NCBI RefSeq assembly: GCF_945859685.1
Contig: NC_079147.1
Coordinates: 264,420,572 to 264,484,571, forward strand
DNA: 64,000 bases
From: Eupeodes corollae
Taxonomy: Eukaryota > Arthropoda > Insecta > Diptera > Syrphidae
Reading direction: 5' to 3'
Shown: in pieces, positions 1-13,690 of the stretch
Position numbering within the stretch: the first letter of the stretch is position 1
Layout: the number at the start of each line of letters is the position of its first letter
Translations under genes and position numbers: made by a program
Notes under the pieces: model-generated
What the model saw: the letters and a program-made list of their open reading frames with translations, nothing else
Database searches by the model: none
Told to the model about the DNA's origin: nothing

Positions 1-330
1 GTGGACACCTTATTATTCAATCCACGAAATTGAAACATTTAATAAATTTTATTTTCTTGTAAGTTCATAAAATACAAATCTTAAGAATGTCAAATTTATT
101 AATTCTTAAGCATTGTTTACGTTAGCATTTAACGAATTAATTAAATAACTTAATCAATTCAATTTGAAGTCGTATTCAAACTAAGCCAATCAAAACCCTT
201 CGAAAAAGTTTAACTTGATTGTTAATTACAAAACCTTGTCGACCAGTTATATCCACGGTTGCCACTTAAAAAGAAATTGCAAGACCAAAGCTAAAAATAA
301 AAATGACCAATCGTACCAAAATCATTTCAA
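1..330. other. AT-rich non-coding DNA
   Basis: No open frame with protein-like composition, no RNA gene and no recognisable repeat boundary. It leads directly into a minus-strand copy of repeat family A. Confidence 0.5.
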
Positions 331-860
331 GGTTCCTAGAGTCTAAATAAAAGATTTTTGGAGAGATATACGTCCGTACGTTCGGGAAGGTTTTTTTCTT
401 CGTCTATACTCAAAAACCAATAGAGATATCGACTTCAAATTAATTTCGTTATGGAAATAATAATGGAGAAAGGATTCTCAAAAAAATTGAGGAATTGTTT
501 TTTTACCGTAGAAATTATAAAAAAATTAACATTTTGTAACCCCAAATATCTCACGAACAAATAACGCTAGCGACTTGAATTAAGTTTTTTATTATATATT
601 GGAAGTGAAACCTAACAAGTATATTTTTGGAGAAAAAAAAAACTAATTTACGGTTTTTTTATAAATACAAAAATTGAAAAAAAATAATTGTCACCTCGAA
701 TATTTTACGAACAAAAAATAAATACCTTATATCGCCACTTTCAGTAATTTTTAATAAATAGAACGAGATTAAGTGTTCCTCAATTTATTTTTAAAAGCTA
801 AAATTTTGGTTTTTAAAACATTAAACGTAATAAATTTTAAACAAAATACATACAAATTAA
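331..860 (-). repeat. Dispersed repeat family A, distal part, reversed
   Basis: Read on the minus strand this matches the distal part of family A seen at 12480-12860 and 22090-22400. Shared landmarks are the gatatcgacttcaaat and gtacgtccgtacgt-like blocks, the acgaacaaataacgctagcg block and the cacctcgaatattttacgaac block. The copy is diverged, and its terminal block (the gacaaatcggacc part) is weak here. It has no coding capacity. Family boundaries are judged by eye. Confidence 0.6.
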
Positions 861-3800
861 GTGATACGGAGATCGTACAAAAGTATTTCCTGATGTTTTC
901 CAATTTAAAATTAAAATAACGCCAACATTTTGCTACTGATTTTCCTAAGTTTGACTATGGTTTCTTATATGAGAGACAAGGTTAATTTTCGGAATCAATG
1001 ATTTTCAAAGGCAACAAAAATTGTATTCCAAATTTTAATTACTCATCTTTTTGATATTTAATCAACTATTATTAATATTTCCATATTTTGTATGGTCAAA
1101 TAGACATTCATATATCTCGAAAACATTGTGAGTAAATCGTTTATTATTTTAAAGAAATGTATGAATTGTTTTTACAATTTGCTATAAAATCTAGCAACAA
1201 ATAGAAATTAAGCAAAAATATACCGAAAGTATAGTCATTTAATTGTAGAACTATTCAAAATAATGAACCTTTGTTTGGTTTAAGTCAAATCGATTGTTGT
1301 TATTGGCAAGGTCAGTTTTATATAGGCATTCCCTTAGTTTGTATAAATAATACCACATGGTCTATCCCTATATCCACAACATTTAATACACATGAGTTCT
1401 TTCAACGGATTAAAAATATACTGAATACCCAAATGTGAGTACCGAGTGTTTTTTTAATTAATTTGTTTGGCCTCAAATGAGCTTTACAGGGTTTAGACGT
1501 ATAAATATAACCGCACCCCAGAGAAATAGAAAAAGAGAGCTCCCTATTTTATTATTTGCTCAAACTAAATAAAATACTTATATGACAAACATCCGCAGTT
1601 TTGTTTGTTGTTATTTGTCATGTGTTTTATTTTTGAACTTTTATACCAACACAAAAATACGATACCGCATATCAAGATAAATAATGTAAAATAAAAAGAA
1701 ATAATCGATAACTTATCGATGAGATTCGACGCACTTAGATTTATGTTTTTAACTACATAATACGTTAAAATACATATATGAAAATCAGTTAAATATTTAT
1801 AACATAATGATTCATTTTCTATGAAACTACGAGAACTTTTGAAACAAAATATTCAAGGAAATCGACAAAATGTAAATGAACTTAAATTTAGGTAACAAGT
1901 TTATGAAACATTACTCTTAAATAAACTTTAGAAGAAATACAAATTTGAATTTACTAATTTTTTGTATTGAAAGCATGTTCCTAATTCAACAACCAGTACT
2001 GTATTATACAAACTCTATACAAGGAAATTGGCAAACATACCAGAGAAAGAGAGAAAAAAAAACAATGATTTGCGCTTTATTTCGGATTTAAAAAGATAAA
2101 CAAAATTCAATTTTCTATATAAATAAAAACCCCGACAATGGAATATTGTATTTTTGTATAGGGGTAGGCAAATAGATACTACTTCTGTTTATAAATCGAA
2201 AAAGATAAACAAAAGTCATATGAATTTGTGTAGATACAAAATCTTCTTCAAACGTAAAAAATGTACAATCATATATTTAATTTGTTAGAGATATATTGAA
2301 TAAATTTTGTCTACGTGAAATATTTAGGTATACTTTATTGATTTCAAGGACATGTTGTTTTTTATTATTTTAATTTTATTAAATTTCGAATTCAATCTTA
2401 GGGGTTATCATTTTTTTTTAATTTAAGCTAAGCTGACATTATTTTTTGTTAAAATGTCTGAATATTTTACAGGACACAAAAAATTAAGATTAAATATATT
2501 TTATATTTGACCTAATGGATGACTTCAATAAGAATAGAGATAAGTTTGGAATCACATTAATTTAATACGGTGATAATTATAAGTGATTTTTTTTAAGTAG
2601 AGAGGGAGGGGGATGAAAAAAAAACATAGGGTGACTTTGAAATACATAATTTATTTTGTACTTAAGATCATTTTAAAATATTGTTCTTTTATAAGTTTAA
2701 ACAAAATTAGGTGAAGTCACAAAAAAGTAAATCAGTAAAATAGAAAAATAAAGCCTCTTAAGTTTATTTAAATTGATGGAAAAAATAAAAGAAATGAAAA
2801 TATAAATAAAAAGCGTATAACCAAATTAAAAAAAATATCTTACAACTCTATATGCTTTAAGGAAAAAATCTCATATAAAATTGTTAAACTTAAACAAAAG
2901 AAAATGTTTATAAAAAGTCTCTGAAGTATTTTTCACTGTTTGCCCTGGAAAAAATAATAAATAGTAACAAATTAAGATTGCTACTGTATTTTTGTAATAG
3001 AACTATTTAATGGTTGGAATATTTGCTTAGCCTTAAATATAAAGGCGTTTGCCAATAAATATTGAACTAACCACACTGACACATGTCTTGAAAAGTGTGG
3101 AATACCATCAATTTGTTTTATTTTTAACCTTAAGATATCCATGTCTTTGGTTATGCAGTTTCTTTTAAGTTCACCCCATTATTTTAAAATCAAATAATTT
3201 TGATGGGCCTTCCATTAAGTTTATAGCCTTATGGAGATTATATTCCTTATACAACTTTTATGAGTGCTTGGGTTCAATATTTTGTATGAATCGTCATTAA
3301 TTGGCATGTCCTCTTCGGCTCTAAGGGCATCATTTCAAAGTCCGAATTTAGTATACGAACATGAGCTTTCATTTAATTCAAAAAATTGACCTGGCACCAG
3401 AACTATCATCTCCGTGTATTTAGAATCGAACTAAAGTTCCTTAATCACATGACATGATTTTTTCCATCTTATCTACACAAGGGTCTTTGTTTTCCCAAAC
3501 GTTCTTCAAACGCAGATGAATTGATGGATAAAGCAGATCAACTTCATTCAAAATTTTCAAAACCGTTTTGATCATTTGATTTTTCTGAACCTTAAACTCA
3601 TAAGTCCATTCATAAAATAAGACAAATACTTCCTACGCAATCAGTTTGATCGCTGAGTAAAGTTATTATAAAAAAGCTAGGTTAGCAGTTTATAGTGGCT
3701 GTATGTGCTTTAGTAGAACACACATAGGCTAGTTTAATAACCAATTGTGGTACTACATGAATTTTGGGCTTTCTTAAGTTAAATAAAACCAATTTCAGTC

Positions 3801-3889
3801 CCTTAAAAAACGTAAAAGACTGATTATATTAATATTATTGAGATCGTTTAGATCGCTATAGAAGAATTCTCCTAGGTAAGTTTTGCGTT
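861..3889. other. AT-rich non-coding stretch
   Basis: About 3 kb without a gene call. All six frames are broken by frequent stops, and I recognise no transposon protein, tRNA or splice-bounded exon. Intronic or intergenic. Confidence 0.45.
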
Positions 3890-4690
3890 TTGAGCTAGAG
3901 CAGGACAATGTACAGAGGAGGTTAAGACCTGTTTCCTCCTCTTTCTCATCCCTAAAGCTTCTGTAAAAGTCATTTGAGAATACGTCTAGTTGAGTGGCGT
4001 GCCTTCTTATTAGACAGTTCTCGGTTATGATACCGATTATCGAAATCTTCTAAGGGAAAGCAAGTATCTTGAGCGCTTTAAATCTAGTATAGGCAAGATA
4101 TTTTATATATAGCGTCTAGCATTAGCTTACTGTACATTGTACTGTAGCATTCCTGGCGAGTTCATTTGCTTTACAGTTTCCTGGAATATCTTATGGCCCA
4201 GCACTTAGCAAAGGTGTTAAACTGTCTCCTTGAGAGATGATCGACAGTTATGAACTGATGTAGAGTTTGTATAGACAGAGTCAAGAGATTTGAAAGTAGC
4301 CTGACTATCTGAGAAAACATAGATATCAGATGTTGATATCGCGTTTTCTTAAAGCTAGGACAAGACTTTTTTCATCGACAAAAATTCCGCCTGGGACATG
4401 CTACAATGGTTAGGAAGGTGGAATAAGAGACTTAACTTCAGTCCTACAAGTCTTCAACAACCCCTTCATTTGTTTTTGATCCATTTGTGTAAAAGTGGAT
4501 TGAATCGTCTTCTAGGAATGCACTATCCTCTCAGAAAATCTGAAAGGTATGCAAATCTGGAAGTTTCTACCGAATTGCAGTTGGGGGATGGTGTAGTCTG
4601 TGTGCACTTGATGGATTCTAAATACTTAAGAATTACAAAGTGGTCAATATTGTTGTTAACCTACTGCCATGAAGTTTTCAGGCGAACAGC
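3890..4690 (-). mobile_element. Non-LTR retrotransposon remnant with RNase H (LOA/R1-like)
   Basis: Minus-strand conceptual translation, in more than one frame, gives an RNase H-like series: HFYTNGSKTNEGV near 4470-4505, then DIYVFSDSQATFKSLDSV near 4280-4330, then a degenerate WV.GH block near 4175-4205. TDGSK, FSDSQA and WVPGH are the conserved motifs of the RNase H domain at the C-terminus of ORF2 in LOA/I/R1-type LINEs. Frames are interrupted by stops and shifts, so it is dead. The 3960-4075 segment matches 31810-31920, so this and the 31.8-32.7 kb LINE are the same family. Clade assignment is tentative. Confidence 0.65.
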
Positions 4691-7439
4691 ATATTACAAA
4701 GAAAGTATTATTTAATTATCAAAATTGCTCATGAGTTCTCAGTTATCTGAAAGAAAAATTTTTGAGGACAAACAAAATTGCACTACCAAATTAACAATAG
4801 TTGCATATATGTAAATAAATCTCGGTCAAAATACGAACATTTTATTTTTAACGCCACAATTAGTGCTAGAGTTAAGATATTTAAGCTTTTTTAGAACAAA
4901 CTGCGAAGAGTAAGAATGTGGGAGGTATTGAAATATTTAATTTAGATGTTAATCTTCACTTCCGATCATGAATTAAAAAAGTCCCTGTTTCTGCAAATTA
5001 ATATTTTCGTCTTATTTTAATGAGTAGGTACACAGCTTTTGCTTTAAAACAATCGTGTACTGGAGTTAATTTATACTTTCGGTTGTTTAATTAAAAATGA
5101 GGCTAGGCTACTAGAAACTTTAATACATAAATGGGAATGGCTTGTATATCCATATTGATTTGAAATTCAAGAATTATTTGTTTTAGTATTTTAGGCATTT
5201 TTATTGCAAAAACCATAAACATACCAACATTTTAGGTAAATAGTAAAAGTTTGAAAATACTTCCTGTATTTAAAATTGAATTCGATTTCTCAAAAAAAAA
5301 CTCAATTTTCAATTTTTTTATTTGAAAATCTTTAGAGCGTTTCTTTTTTTAATTTAATTTTTTGTATAACAAAAATTAATTTCAGTTCCAAAATATTGTT
5401 GGTCTGCAGTTATTTTAACGTTTTGTATTTGAATGTCATAAAAAAATACTTAAATCGGTTCATTAGTTCAATTAGCCAAATTAAGAATACAAAAATTAGA
5501 AAATTAAAAAGAAATATATCGGTTCGTTTTTGAGAAAATTCGAATTTTCGATGTTTGACCAAAAGACTTGCATAGGCACTACTGTTATTTTTAGCTTAGA
5601 CATTTTTTTTTTAACTCCTAACGCTAATCGGCTCAAAACTTTAATTTTAAAATTTGAAGTCAACCTTCCTGTAGGGGCGAGGAGAGACATACAGCCGCAC
5701 TGAATCGGGGGCTCACTTTTTTTCGACTTCTTAATTTTCTTAAGTTAAATAGTTTTAGAATCCTAATATCTCATATTTTAGCATCTTCCTACAGTTAAAA
5801 AACTCAAAAATGGCTAATTTAAATTTTAGCAATTGTTAAATGAATGTGACTTTCGTTTTTTTAGACATTTAAAATTAATAAGATTTAATGATTTTGTTTG
5901 TTTTATTTATGTTAATGAACTGTTTGAACTAGACGTGTTTGGATGCACCGTTTTAAAAAGAAGAAAATTAGGATTTTCCTAGTTAACCAAAGTTTTACAA
6001 TTTTGGAATAGCTAATGAAATATTTTGAACATTTCTAACTATTTTAATGCTGATTTCTCAACAATAGGTTATTTATTTTTATTTCGACAAACTATCTAAT
6101 TTCAATATTTCAAGTTTGAATTTTTCATAACAAGTGCTTGTCCAGGTAATAATATTAGCGATTTTAGACTTGAGATTACTTAAAATTTAATCAATCTTCA
6201 AGGTTTGTTTTTTTCCGAATGATCATCAGTTCATCCGCCACAATTACACCAAATTTGTAATCCTCAGTTATTTAAAAAAGATCTAAGAAAATATTTATAA
6301 ATAACTGCGGTGTTGGATTTTATATAAATTTATTAGACAAAATATTTTATATGTACTTATTTTATTTATAACAATGGAGACAGTTAAAAAACAAAACACT
6401 CTAAAGCAAGGATAAGTCTATCAATTCAATTTTAAAAATAAAAGTATCTCAATTCTCATCAAATGTATGATGTATACCTCCCTTAGAATAAATAAAGTGT
6501 ATCTCTTGAATTCGTAAGCAAATTTATTATTTGCCTATTTCACAGTAAAATTCATTAAACATTAAAAAAACCAATAAAAAGATGAGTAATTACTTGTAGT
6601 ATAGTAAAATTCACAAAACCAAAAGTAATCCAAGGAAATGCGTAGCGAAGTTTAAATTTAAATAAAATATTGTAAAATTAAAACTGTCGTTATGAATATT
6701 TGCACTGACAACACATTCAATTCAAAAATAGTTGAATTTTTTTTATATCTCTTTAAGGCACTTTCAATTGACTTTAATTAGACTTAATTCCGCCGCCAAC
6801 AACGATGACTCTTATCATCACATATGTATATTCTCTTGGTCAACAGATATGAAAATATGTATATTCAATTTTTTTTTTAATTCACTCACTCACTGAAGAG
6901 TTATAAACTTTTAAATTTCTGACTAACCGGCACATGGTACATGAATGATTATAATAAAACTATTTTTTTCAATTACATCATTCATATGAGTATTAATTTA
7001 TTTTTCTTTTTCTTTAAGACAAAAATAATTATGTTGTTATAAGAATATCTCAAAACATTATTCACAAATAATTTTCCTTCTTTTCAACCGCAGAAGGTGA
7101 TGGTGAAAAATATTTTTGAAATACCAATAAAGAGAAAAACACACCACAAATCAGAATCACACCAAGCGCAACAATTGGTAATGAAAATATTCGTAAAATG
7201 CAACAAACGAATATAAAAATTCGTGATTAAATTATTTTGTATCTATTTATTATTTGTTTATAGATACGACGACGACGAATAAGACGAATAATAAAATGCA
7301 AACGTATGTATGTATTTTAGTTAGTATTTGAATTAAGCGGCGATAATAATCTTTGCCCCGCACGAAGACGGTCGGTCCTGACGGATTGATTTTACTTAAC
7401 AACCGGACACCAAATCATGGTGTGTGCTATCGCTTCAAA
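4691..7439. other. AT-rich non-coding stretch
   Basis: No gene found. The only oddity is a less AT-rich patch at about 5590-5710 containing ggggcgaggagagacatacagcc-type sequence, which looks like part of a dispersed repeat, but no second copy lies in the window. Short open frames here have no protein-like features. Confidence 0.4.
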
Positions 7440-7600
7440 CGCTTTAGATACTCTGTTTGGCTTTGCCTTTGACTGCAAACATCGAGCTCGTTCGTTGGTA
7501 ACGTGACGAACTTACGACTAAAAAGTAAAGACTGACACTGCCGTAGGAAGGCGAACTATACAAAGTTCGATTCGCTTTGAATTTGTTTTTGTTTATGTCT
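7440..7600 (-). promoter_or_regulatory. Possible minus-strand core promoter
   Basis: A locally GC-richer patch. Read on the minus strand it has a TATA-like GTATAG (about 7556-7561) followed 27 bases later by an initiator-like TCAGTC (7530-7535, A at 7533), then a Drosophila-like leader with repeated CGT/ACG words. TATA plus initiator at near-normal spacing is suggestive but short motifs occur by chance, and no coding exon was found just downstream. Low confidence. Confidence 0.2.
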
Positions 7601-8000
7601 TTTGTGTTTGATAGAACTTGTATATAAATGCAATAAATTGTTGTAGATATAAGTTTTAGTATGATGAAATGCACTGGCAGGGCAAACAAACATGTATTGG
7701 CGAAATTATTATTAGAATCAACAAACAAATTAAGGTGTTGCCATGGTAGTTTTTAAATAGGTAAAAATAAATATTTAAATATTGTACCCATTTAAAGAAA
7801 AAAAAAGGTACGAAAATCTATTTTTATACGATATAAAATAGGACCTTTTAACAACGAAGCCGCACGAGACTGGAATGTTTTTGTTTCTTTTTTTCGACAC
7901 AAGTTCAAAGTTCACAATTGATTGGTTACCTAAGTAGTAGACTTATAGCTTTTATTATCCTTTTATGTCTTAGCACTTTAAGATTTTGTCTTAGCACTGT

Positions 8001-8083
8001 AAATCTTAGATGGCACAGGCAGGGTTTAAACCCAAGACCACTGGCATGACAAGTCTAACCCACTAACCATCATGTCACGGGTG
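8001..8083 (-). mobile_element. SINE fragment (tRNA-like head)
   Basis: Matches the tRNA-like head of the SINE at 59442-59746 and 50650-50852: minus strand starts with the acccgtgacatgatggttag-type block, then a degenerate B box, then the ccatctaaga block. The B-box region reads gggtttaaaccc on the plus strand instead of ggatcgaaccc. The body and 3' tail are missing. Confidence 0.7.
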
Positions 8084-8224
8084 TTGAGAAAAGGGGATTT
8101 AATTTAGTTAACAGGCTCAAACCATCGTCTGGGTTATATTACATATCCTTAGCAGTTATTTCGTTATAAGTTACAGTGGTAGATAAAATAACGTTTTTTT
8201 TCATTTCAACTCACAAAACAATAC

Positions 8225-9035
8225 CAATTTAGAGGATAAAGATGTCCTTAATTCGAATCTCGCCGTTAATTTTTTTTATCACATCATGTTTTTTTTTAAA
8301 TATGCCCTTTAAAAGTGCTAAAAACAAGAAAAAAACGCGGTTTTTAAGGCTAAGTTTGATATAAAAATATACCTTAATAATAGATTGTATGTTGATTTTG
8401 CAAAAGTACACATTTTTCTCTTCTAGATACAATTTAAATCATTTCAGTATCTTACATAGTTTCTGGAAGCTCTCATTACTTATGAGTCTTTACTTGACTT
8501 GACAAGGTTTTGAGCAAACCTTGAATTTGATATTTTCATAGTATTGAAAGAGTTAATTTTTCGTGGTCATTTCGAATCTAAACTTCTTACAAACTATTTG
8601 CCTTAGTTAAAAAAAAAAGTTTTTTTTAACATTATTTAAATATTTTCTAATATATTTCAAAAACTTTATACTATAGAATTTTTTAGACAACAGAAACATT
8701 GAGAGACTAAAACTTTATTTAAAACTGTTTTGCTTTTTCTGTTGAAAACAGTTTAAGAATAAATAGTTTAGCGTGCCTATCAGATTTTTGTAAGGAAGGT
8801 GATATATAACAACTTATAAAGATTTTGAATATTATAAAAAATAATATAACTATTTTAAATGAATATTGAAGAAAGAGATTATAGATTTTTTATGAAAGTA
8901 CTTTTTAAAAAGTAATATCTTACAAACCTGATGTGATACATTAATTTTGAATTAAGGACACCAAACCTTATTGGAAAAGTGCAATTTTATTGACATTAAG
9001 AAAACCTTGTCAATCAGTGTAATAATATTACTGTA
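8225..9035 (+). repeat. Dispersed repeat family B, longest copy
   Basis: A non-coding AT-rich repeat defined by comparison within the window. It begins around the attcgaatctcgccgttaat block (8252-) and ends around the tgatacattaattttgaatt and aaaaccttgtcaatcagtgt blocks (8935-9020). The start recurs at 21590 and 42010, the end at 22430 and 42645. No long open frame and no clear terminal inverted repeat. Class unknown. Confidence 0.6.
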
Positions 9036-11524
9036 TTTTTTGATACTTTTTTAATTTTTTGCTGTCCCAAAGTATAAAATGGCCGGGAAAAACCTTTAAG
9101 TACTCGTAATTTGAGTTCTCAAGGTACCCAAAACTTCAAATGCGTTTATCTCAGTATAGCATTTTTTTGGTCGCGCTTATAATTCAGACAATTTTCATTT
9201 AATTGAATCAAAATTTTGAACATATCATAGGAAATATATTCCTTTTCAAAGAACGTAAGATATTTTTTATTTTGCATATTAAAATTTGTATTAACAATTA
9301 TTTGATAACATTATTGGCTCCGTGAAATAGCAACCTTAGAAAAAATATGAAAGAACTTACCTAACAATTGTATGGGAAGTGAGATTTTTTTTATATGGGG
9401 ATCTCTCCATTTTTTGAGATTTAATTCATGATTTTTTGAAGTTTACTTAAATTTTTAATGTGAGGAGTTGTTTCTTGAAGGAATAGTTTTTTAAATTAAC
9501 AATGATTAACATCCCCAGATTTGGGAAGTGCAATAAAACCAACTTTTAGAAGTTAGTCTTATTTCACAATAACAATTTCACAATAAGGCCAAATTGTTTC
9601 ATTTCACACACCCCACTTTGGGCACACCATAGGATTTGAGGCAGATGCGAGGTTGGGCATATGAAAAATGTCGTTTAAATTTCAAGAACCCGATATTAAA
9701 ACAAAATTATATATATGCACAAAGTGTGAATTATCTATTAATTACTCTATGAATAAGGACTTTTGACAGTTTATATAATTTACGCCCAGATTTCTTAAAT
9801 GCAAACGAATTTGCATACACTTAATACAAAACAACTCCAAATTCTAAAATGTGCCCAAGTAGATGGTTGGCGGGGGCAACATTTTCAAATTTGTGGATGA
9901 ATTTCACAAGGCAGTTAATTCCCAATTTGGGAAGATATTTCGTTTTGATTTTAAGGCTTGTTTATGGGGAGTTGTTTCACAGAACTCTCACTATTTTATT
10001 GATGTTTAAATTTGAACAAATTAGTTAATTGACTCATAATAATTACAGAAATTGTAAGTCGGACCCTTAAAATAAGAAGACAAAATCACAGAAACTGTAC
10101 TTTATACCCTAATACTTCTTCGGGGTCATGAAGCTACCGTAAAATTTCAATTCGATGACATTTTTTAAACTTATATTAGCAACACACAAAATAACAATTT
10201 GACAGCTGTCAGCCTTGAATTGAAGTATTACACTAGAAAAGAACGTATTGAAATTAAACAATGTTTTAAAAATAGTGGAAGGGAATTAAAATCTTGTATA
10301 AAAGGCAGTTGATTATTTTTGTAAATTTTGAGCTTTATTGGAACTTCTTGGAAGCCAAAGCATATTTTCATTAAAAAATGTTCAACATCGACAACACTTT
10401 CTTTTCATATCGTTTGACTTTTTGTTTATAATTCCACAGAATAATGAATGAAAAATGTTGTGTTTTTTTTTTGTTAAATTTTTGTGTATCTCTTGTTTTT
10501 CTTATGGCTATAAACGTTAAGCAAACGCCGCGCTGCACTGCGCCGCGCCGCGCCGGTAGTTGCTATATCGCTTGGCTATGATCATTTACCTATAAAATTT
10601 ACCATCTGAGTGGGGTACATTTCTTGACGGTGGTTTTTGTTTTCTTATTATTCAATTCTTTTCTTTGTTTTTGTCTGTGGTTATTTCGTTTACACTTTAT
10701 GCACCCATCTATAGTTTATTCGTATTGAATTTGGAGTTTGGAGTCAGTGATCGAAGACAAAAACAAATAACTAAAGAAAAAATATCCATGAGATATTTTT
10801 GCATTGATCAATTTAGTGTCTTCGAGTATTGGTTGCATGTGGAACTTGTGAATAATACGAATAACTAAATACATTCCAATGGTTTTCAACTACTTATTCA
10901 CTTTTACCGATTTATTATTCAAAGTAGTTTAGTAATTGTTTTTTAATTTTTGAAATACGTATGTCTTTGTTGTTGTTACTTAAAATTCCTAATTTTTTTT
11001 TTCAATTCTATATTGGTAAAGAAATATTATGCGTATTTTTGTATTCATTTATTTATAATTATTGTGGAACTTACGTGTTTGTATACTTTTTTTGTAGATT
11101 GAATTCTTACCTAGAAGGAAAGAAAAACACAATTATTTACATTTAGTTAAAACAGTGATTTTTAAAAATTAATTAAAAGAAGTTATTTTTTACGGTTCTT
11201 CGGGGATATTCCAAATATTTTCAAAAATATTATTGTTTAATTTATATATATTTTTAAGATAGTATTAGGATCTGTTAAAAAGCGCTTTAATTATTATTTA
11301 CACCCACAGTTTCATTGCTGTTTGGATTAATTCTGGTGTTTTTAAATAAAATTCTAAGAACTTGGAAGTTTAAAGTAGATAACAATAATTTTTTTTTAAT
11401 CCAAGAACATTTCTTGTTTCGCATTAAGGTTTTTTCAGTTTCATAAGTACAACACTTGGACTCCTCTTAGTGACATAATTTCTTCATGGGTTTCATTTGT
11501 CCCTATTCACTTTGGATTAGTTTA
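9036..11524. other. AT-rich non-coding stretch
   Basis: No supported gene. A short GC-rich patch (about 10520-10560, repeats of GCGCC/GCCGC) stands out but has no open frame or splice-site pair that I can support. Confidence 0.4.
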
Positions 11525-12945
11525 CAAAAAGAGGTGGGGATGCGACCCACACTGATAACTTCACATCCCATCTGTTGATTTATCTTGCTTTAAAGTTTGT
11601 AGGTTTTCGTGTTGGGTTAAAAAAGTTGTTAGTTGAATATTATTAAAAATTTTAAAATTTTTAACAATATCTTTTAAAGAAATAGTTTAGTTTGAAAATC
11701 TAGTTTTGTTAGATAGATTTTTAGTCGAAAACAAATGTATACCAATTCTAGTAGTATTTCTTAAATTCTTACAAATTGGTTGAAAAAAATTAATTTGAGA
11801 GAAATCAATAACCGAACACCAATTTTTACCAAATTTGTGTACTATTTTTTGTAGACTTTATTTTTTTTATGAAAAAACACTGTTGGATTTTTATAAAAAA
11901 AAACTACTGAATATCTAAAACAATATTTTCTGTGAAATAAAATAAGTTCGAAGTCAATATTTTTAATTTTGAACAGCTATTTGAGTCGAAATTAAACTAT
12001 TACCAAGTTTTAGGATATTTTGTTTAGGTTTTTATGTTTTGTAAAAAAACTGTCAGTTAGATTTTTCTCAAAATTGTACTGAAAGTTGAAAAAAAATATT
12101 TTTTGAAAGATAAAAGTAGTTGAAAGCCAATGTCTCAGAGTTTTGAAAAGATATTTGAGTCGAAAATCAATTTTTACCAACTTTTATAATTTTTGTAGGT
12201 TTTTATTTTTTTGTAAAAAAAACTGTCAATTCGAATTGTTCTCAAAATTTGTCCGAATGTTGAAAACAATATTTCTTATAAGTTAAAATTAGTTGGAAAC
12301 CATAGTCTAAAATTTTTGAAAAGATATTTGAGTCGAAACTCAATTTTTACCAACTTTGAGTAATGTTTTTTTAGGTTCTTATCAAAAAACTGTCAACTTG
12401 ATTTTTCTCAAAATTTTAGCAGATGTTAAAAACGTTATTTTTCGTTGCACAAAATTGTTTTGCAGATAAAATCATTTTTCATTGGTGACAAATTTTTTTT
12501 TCATTTTTTTTTGATTTATAAAAAAACAGTTAAATGGAATTTTTTCCCCCAAAAATATACTTAGTAGTTAGTATCACGTTACAATATATTATATACAATT
12601 TAATTTAAGTCTCTAGCGTTTTTGGTTCGTAACATTAAATATGTTAACGAAAATTTTCACCTTTTTTTAAACTGCTATGGTAAAAAAAAACAACCACGCC
12701 ATTTTCTTGAGAGCCCTTTCTCCATCTTTTCGCCTTATAGACGACGAAAAAAACGTCGCGTACGTACGGACGAACGAACGTTTATCTTTTATTTCGAATC
12801 TAGGGACCTTGAAACGTCGAGAAATGTGAAAATTTTCAATTTGACAAATCGGACCAATTACAATAACTTCCTATGGGAAGTTAAAAAAAGAGGCTACAAC
12901 TTTAACAAAATATTCTTAATAATATTTTATGTGAGATAAATAATT
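11525..12945 (+). repeat. Dispersed repeat family A, long copy with tandem units
   Basis: Starts with the family's 5' terminal block (ggggatgcgacccacactga, 11536-) and then carries four tandem units of about 170 bp. The anchor (a)ctgt(c/t) followed by gatttttctcaaaattt recurs at about 11880, 12050, 12223 and 12390. Each unit includes gatatttgagtcgaaa and caatttttaccaactttt blocks. The distal part (12480-12880) is the non-tandem region, ending in gacaaatcggaccaatta and a small palindrome around cttcctatgggaag. Non-coding. Confidence 0.75.
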
Positions 12946-12949
12946 TGAA

Positions 12950-13690
12950 CCAAATACAGATTAGATTCATGTAAGAAAATTTAATACTTTTTACCAATTT
13001 TGTTGTATTTTTTTTTATTTTAATTTGTATGAAAAAACTGACTTATACAAATTATACTGAATGTCGAAAACTATATTTTTTATAAGATGAAATTATTTTG
13101 AATCCAAAATTTTTAGTTTTTGAATTTTGATTTTAGTCAGAAATCAACTTTTATCAATTTTATGAAATGATTTTTTTAAGGATTTTATTTTTTGTTAAAA
13201 AAAAACTGTCATTTTGATTTTTTCAAAATTTTACCAGAATTTAATATTAATATATATATATATAATACAATATTGCTTAATTTGTTTTAGAGATAAAATC
13301 ATTTTTTGTTCGTAAATATTCGAGGCTACAATTTTTGTTTCAGTTTTTTTGATTTATAAAAAAAAAACACAAAAACAAAATTATATCAGTTTTATATTAC
13401 GTCACAATTTTAAATACAAGCTTTAATTAAAGTTGCTATAGCGTTATAGGTTTGTGAGATACATATCTTGGTTTTACCAAAATTTGCACCTTTTGGTAAC
13501 TGCTATGGTAACCCCCCCACTCAATTTTTTTGAGATTCCTTTCTGCATCTTTCTCTGTTATTATCCGTATATCAACAATTATTTGAAGTCTCTACTGGTT
13601 CTTGAGATATACATACGCACGCACTACCGATCTTTCATTTAAATTCTAGGGACTTTCAGAAATGTCAAAAATTCCAATAAATGTCAATTG
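12950..13690 (+). repeat. Dispersed repeat family A, second adjacent copy
   Basis: Two more ~168 bp units (anchors near 13038 and 13206) followed by another distal region (13280-13690), in the same orientation as the copy just upstream. The start (ctttaacaaaatattc, 12899-) matches 20236-, which suggests copies sit head to tail or were duplicated as a block. A (TA)n run lies at about 13250-13262. Confidence 0.65.

Noticed and set aside
4398..4715. 105-residue plus-strand frame
   Set aside because: Antisense of the RNase H region of the dead LINE on the minus strand.
12622..12939. 105-residue plus-strand frame
   Set aside because: Again the family A distal region; the match to 22100-22400 is at DNA level and the frame is not kept.
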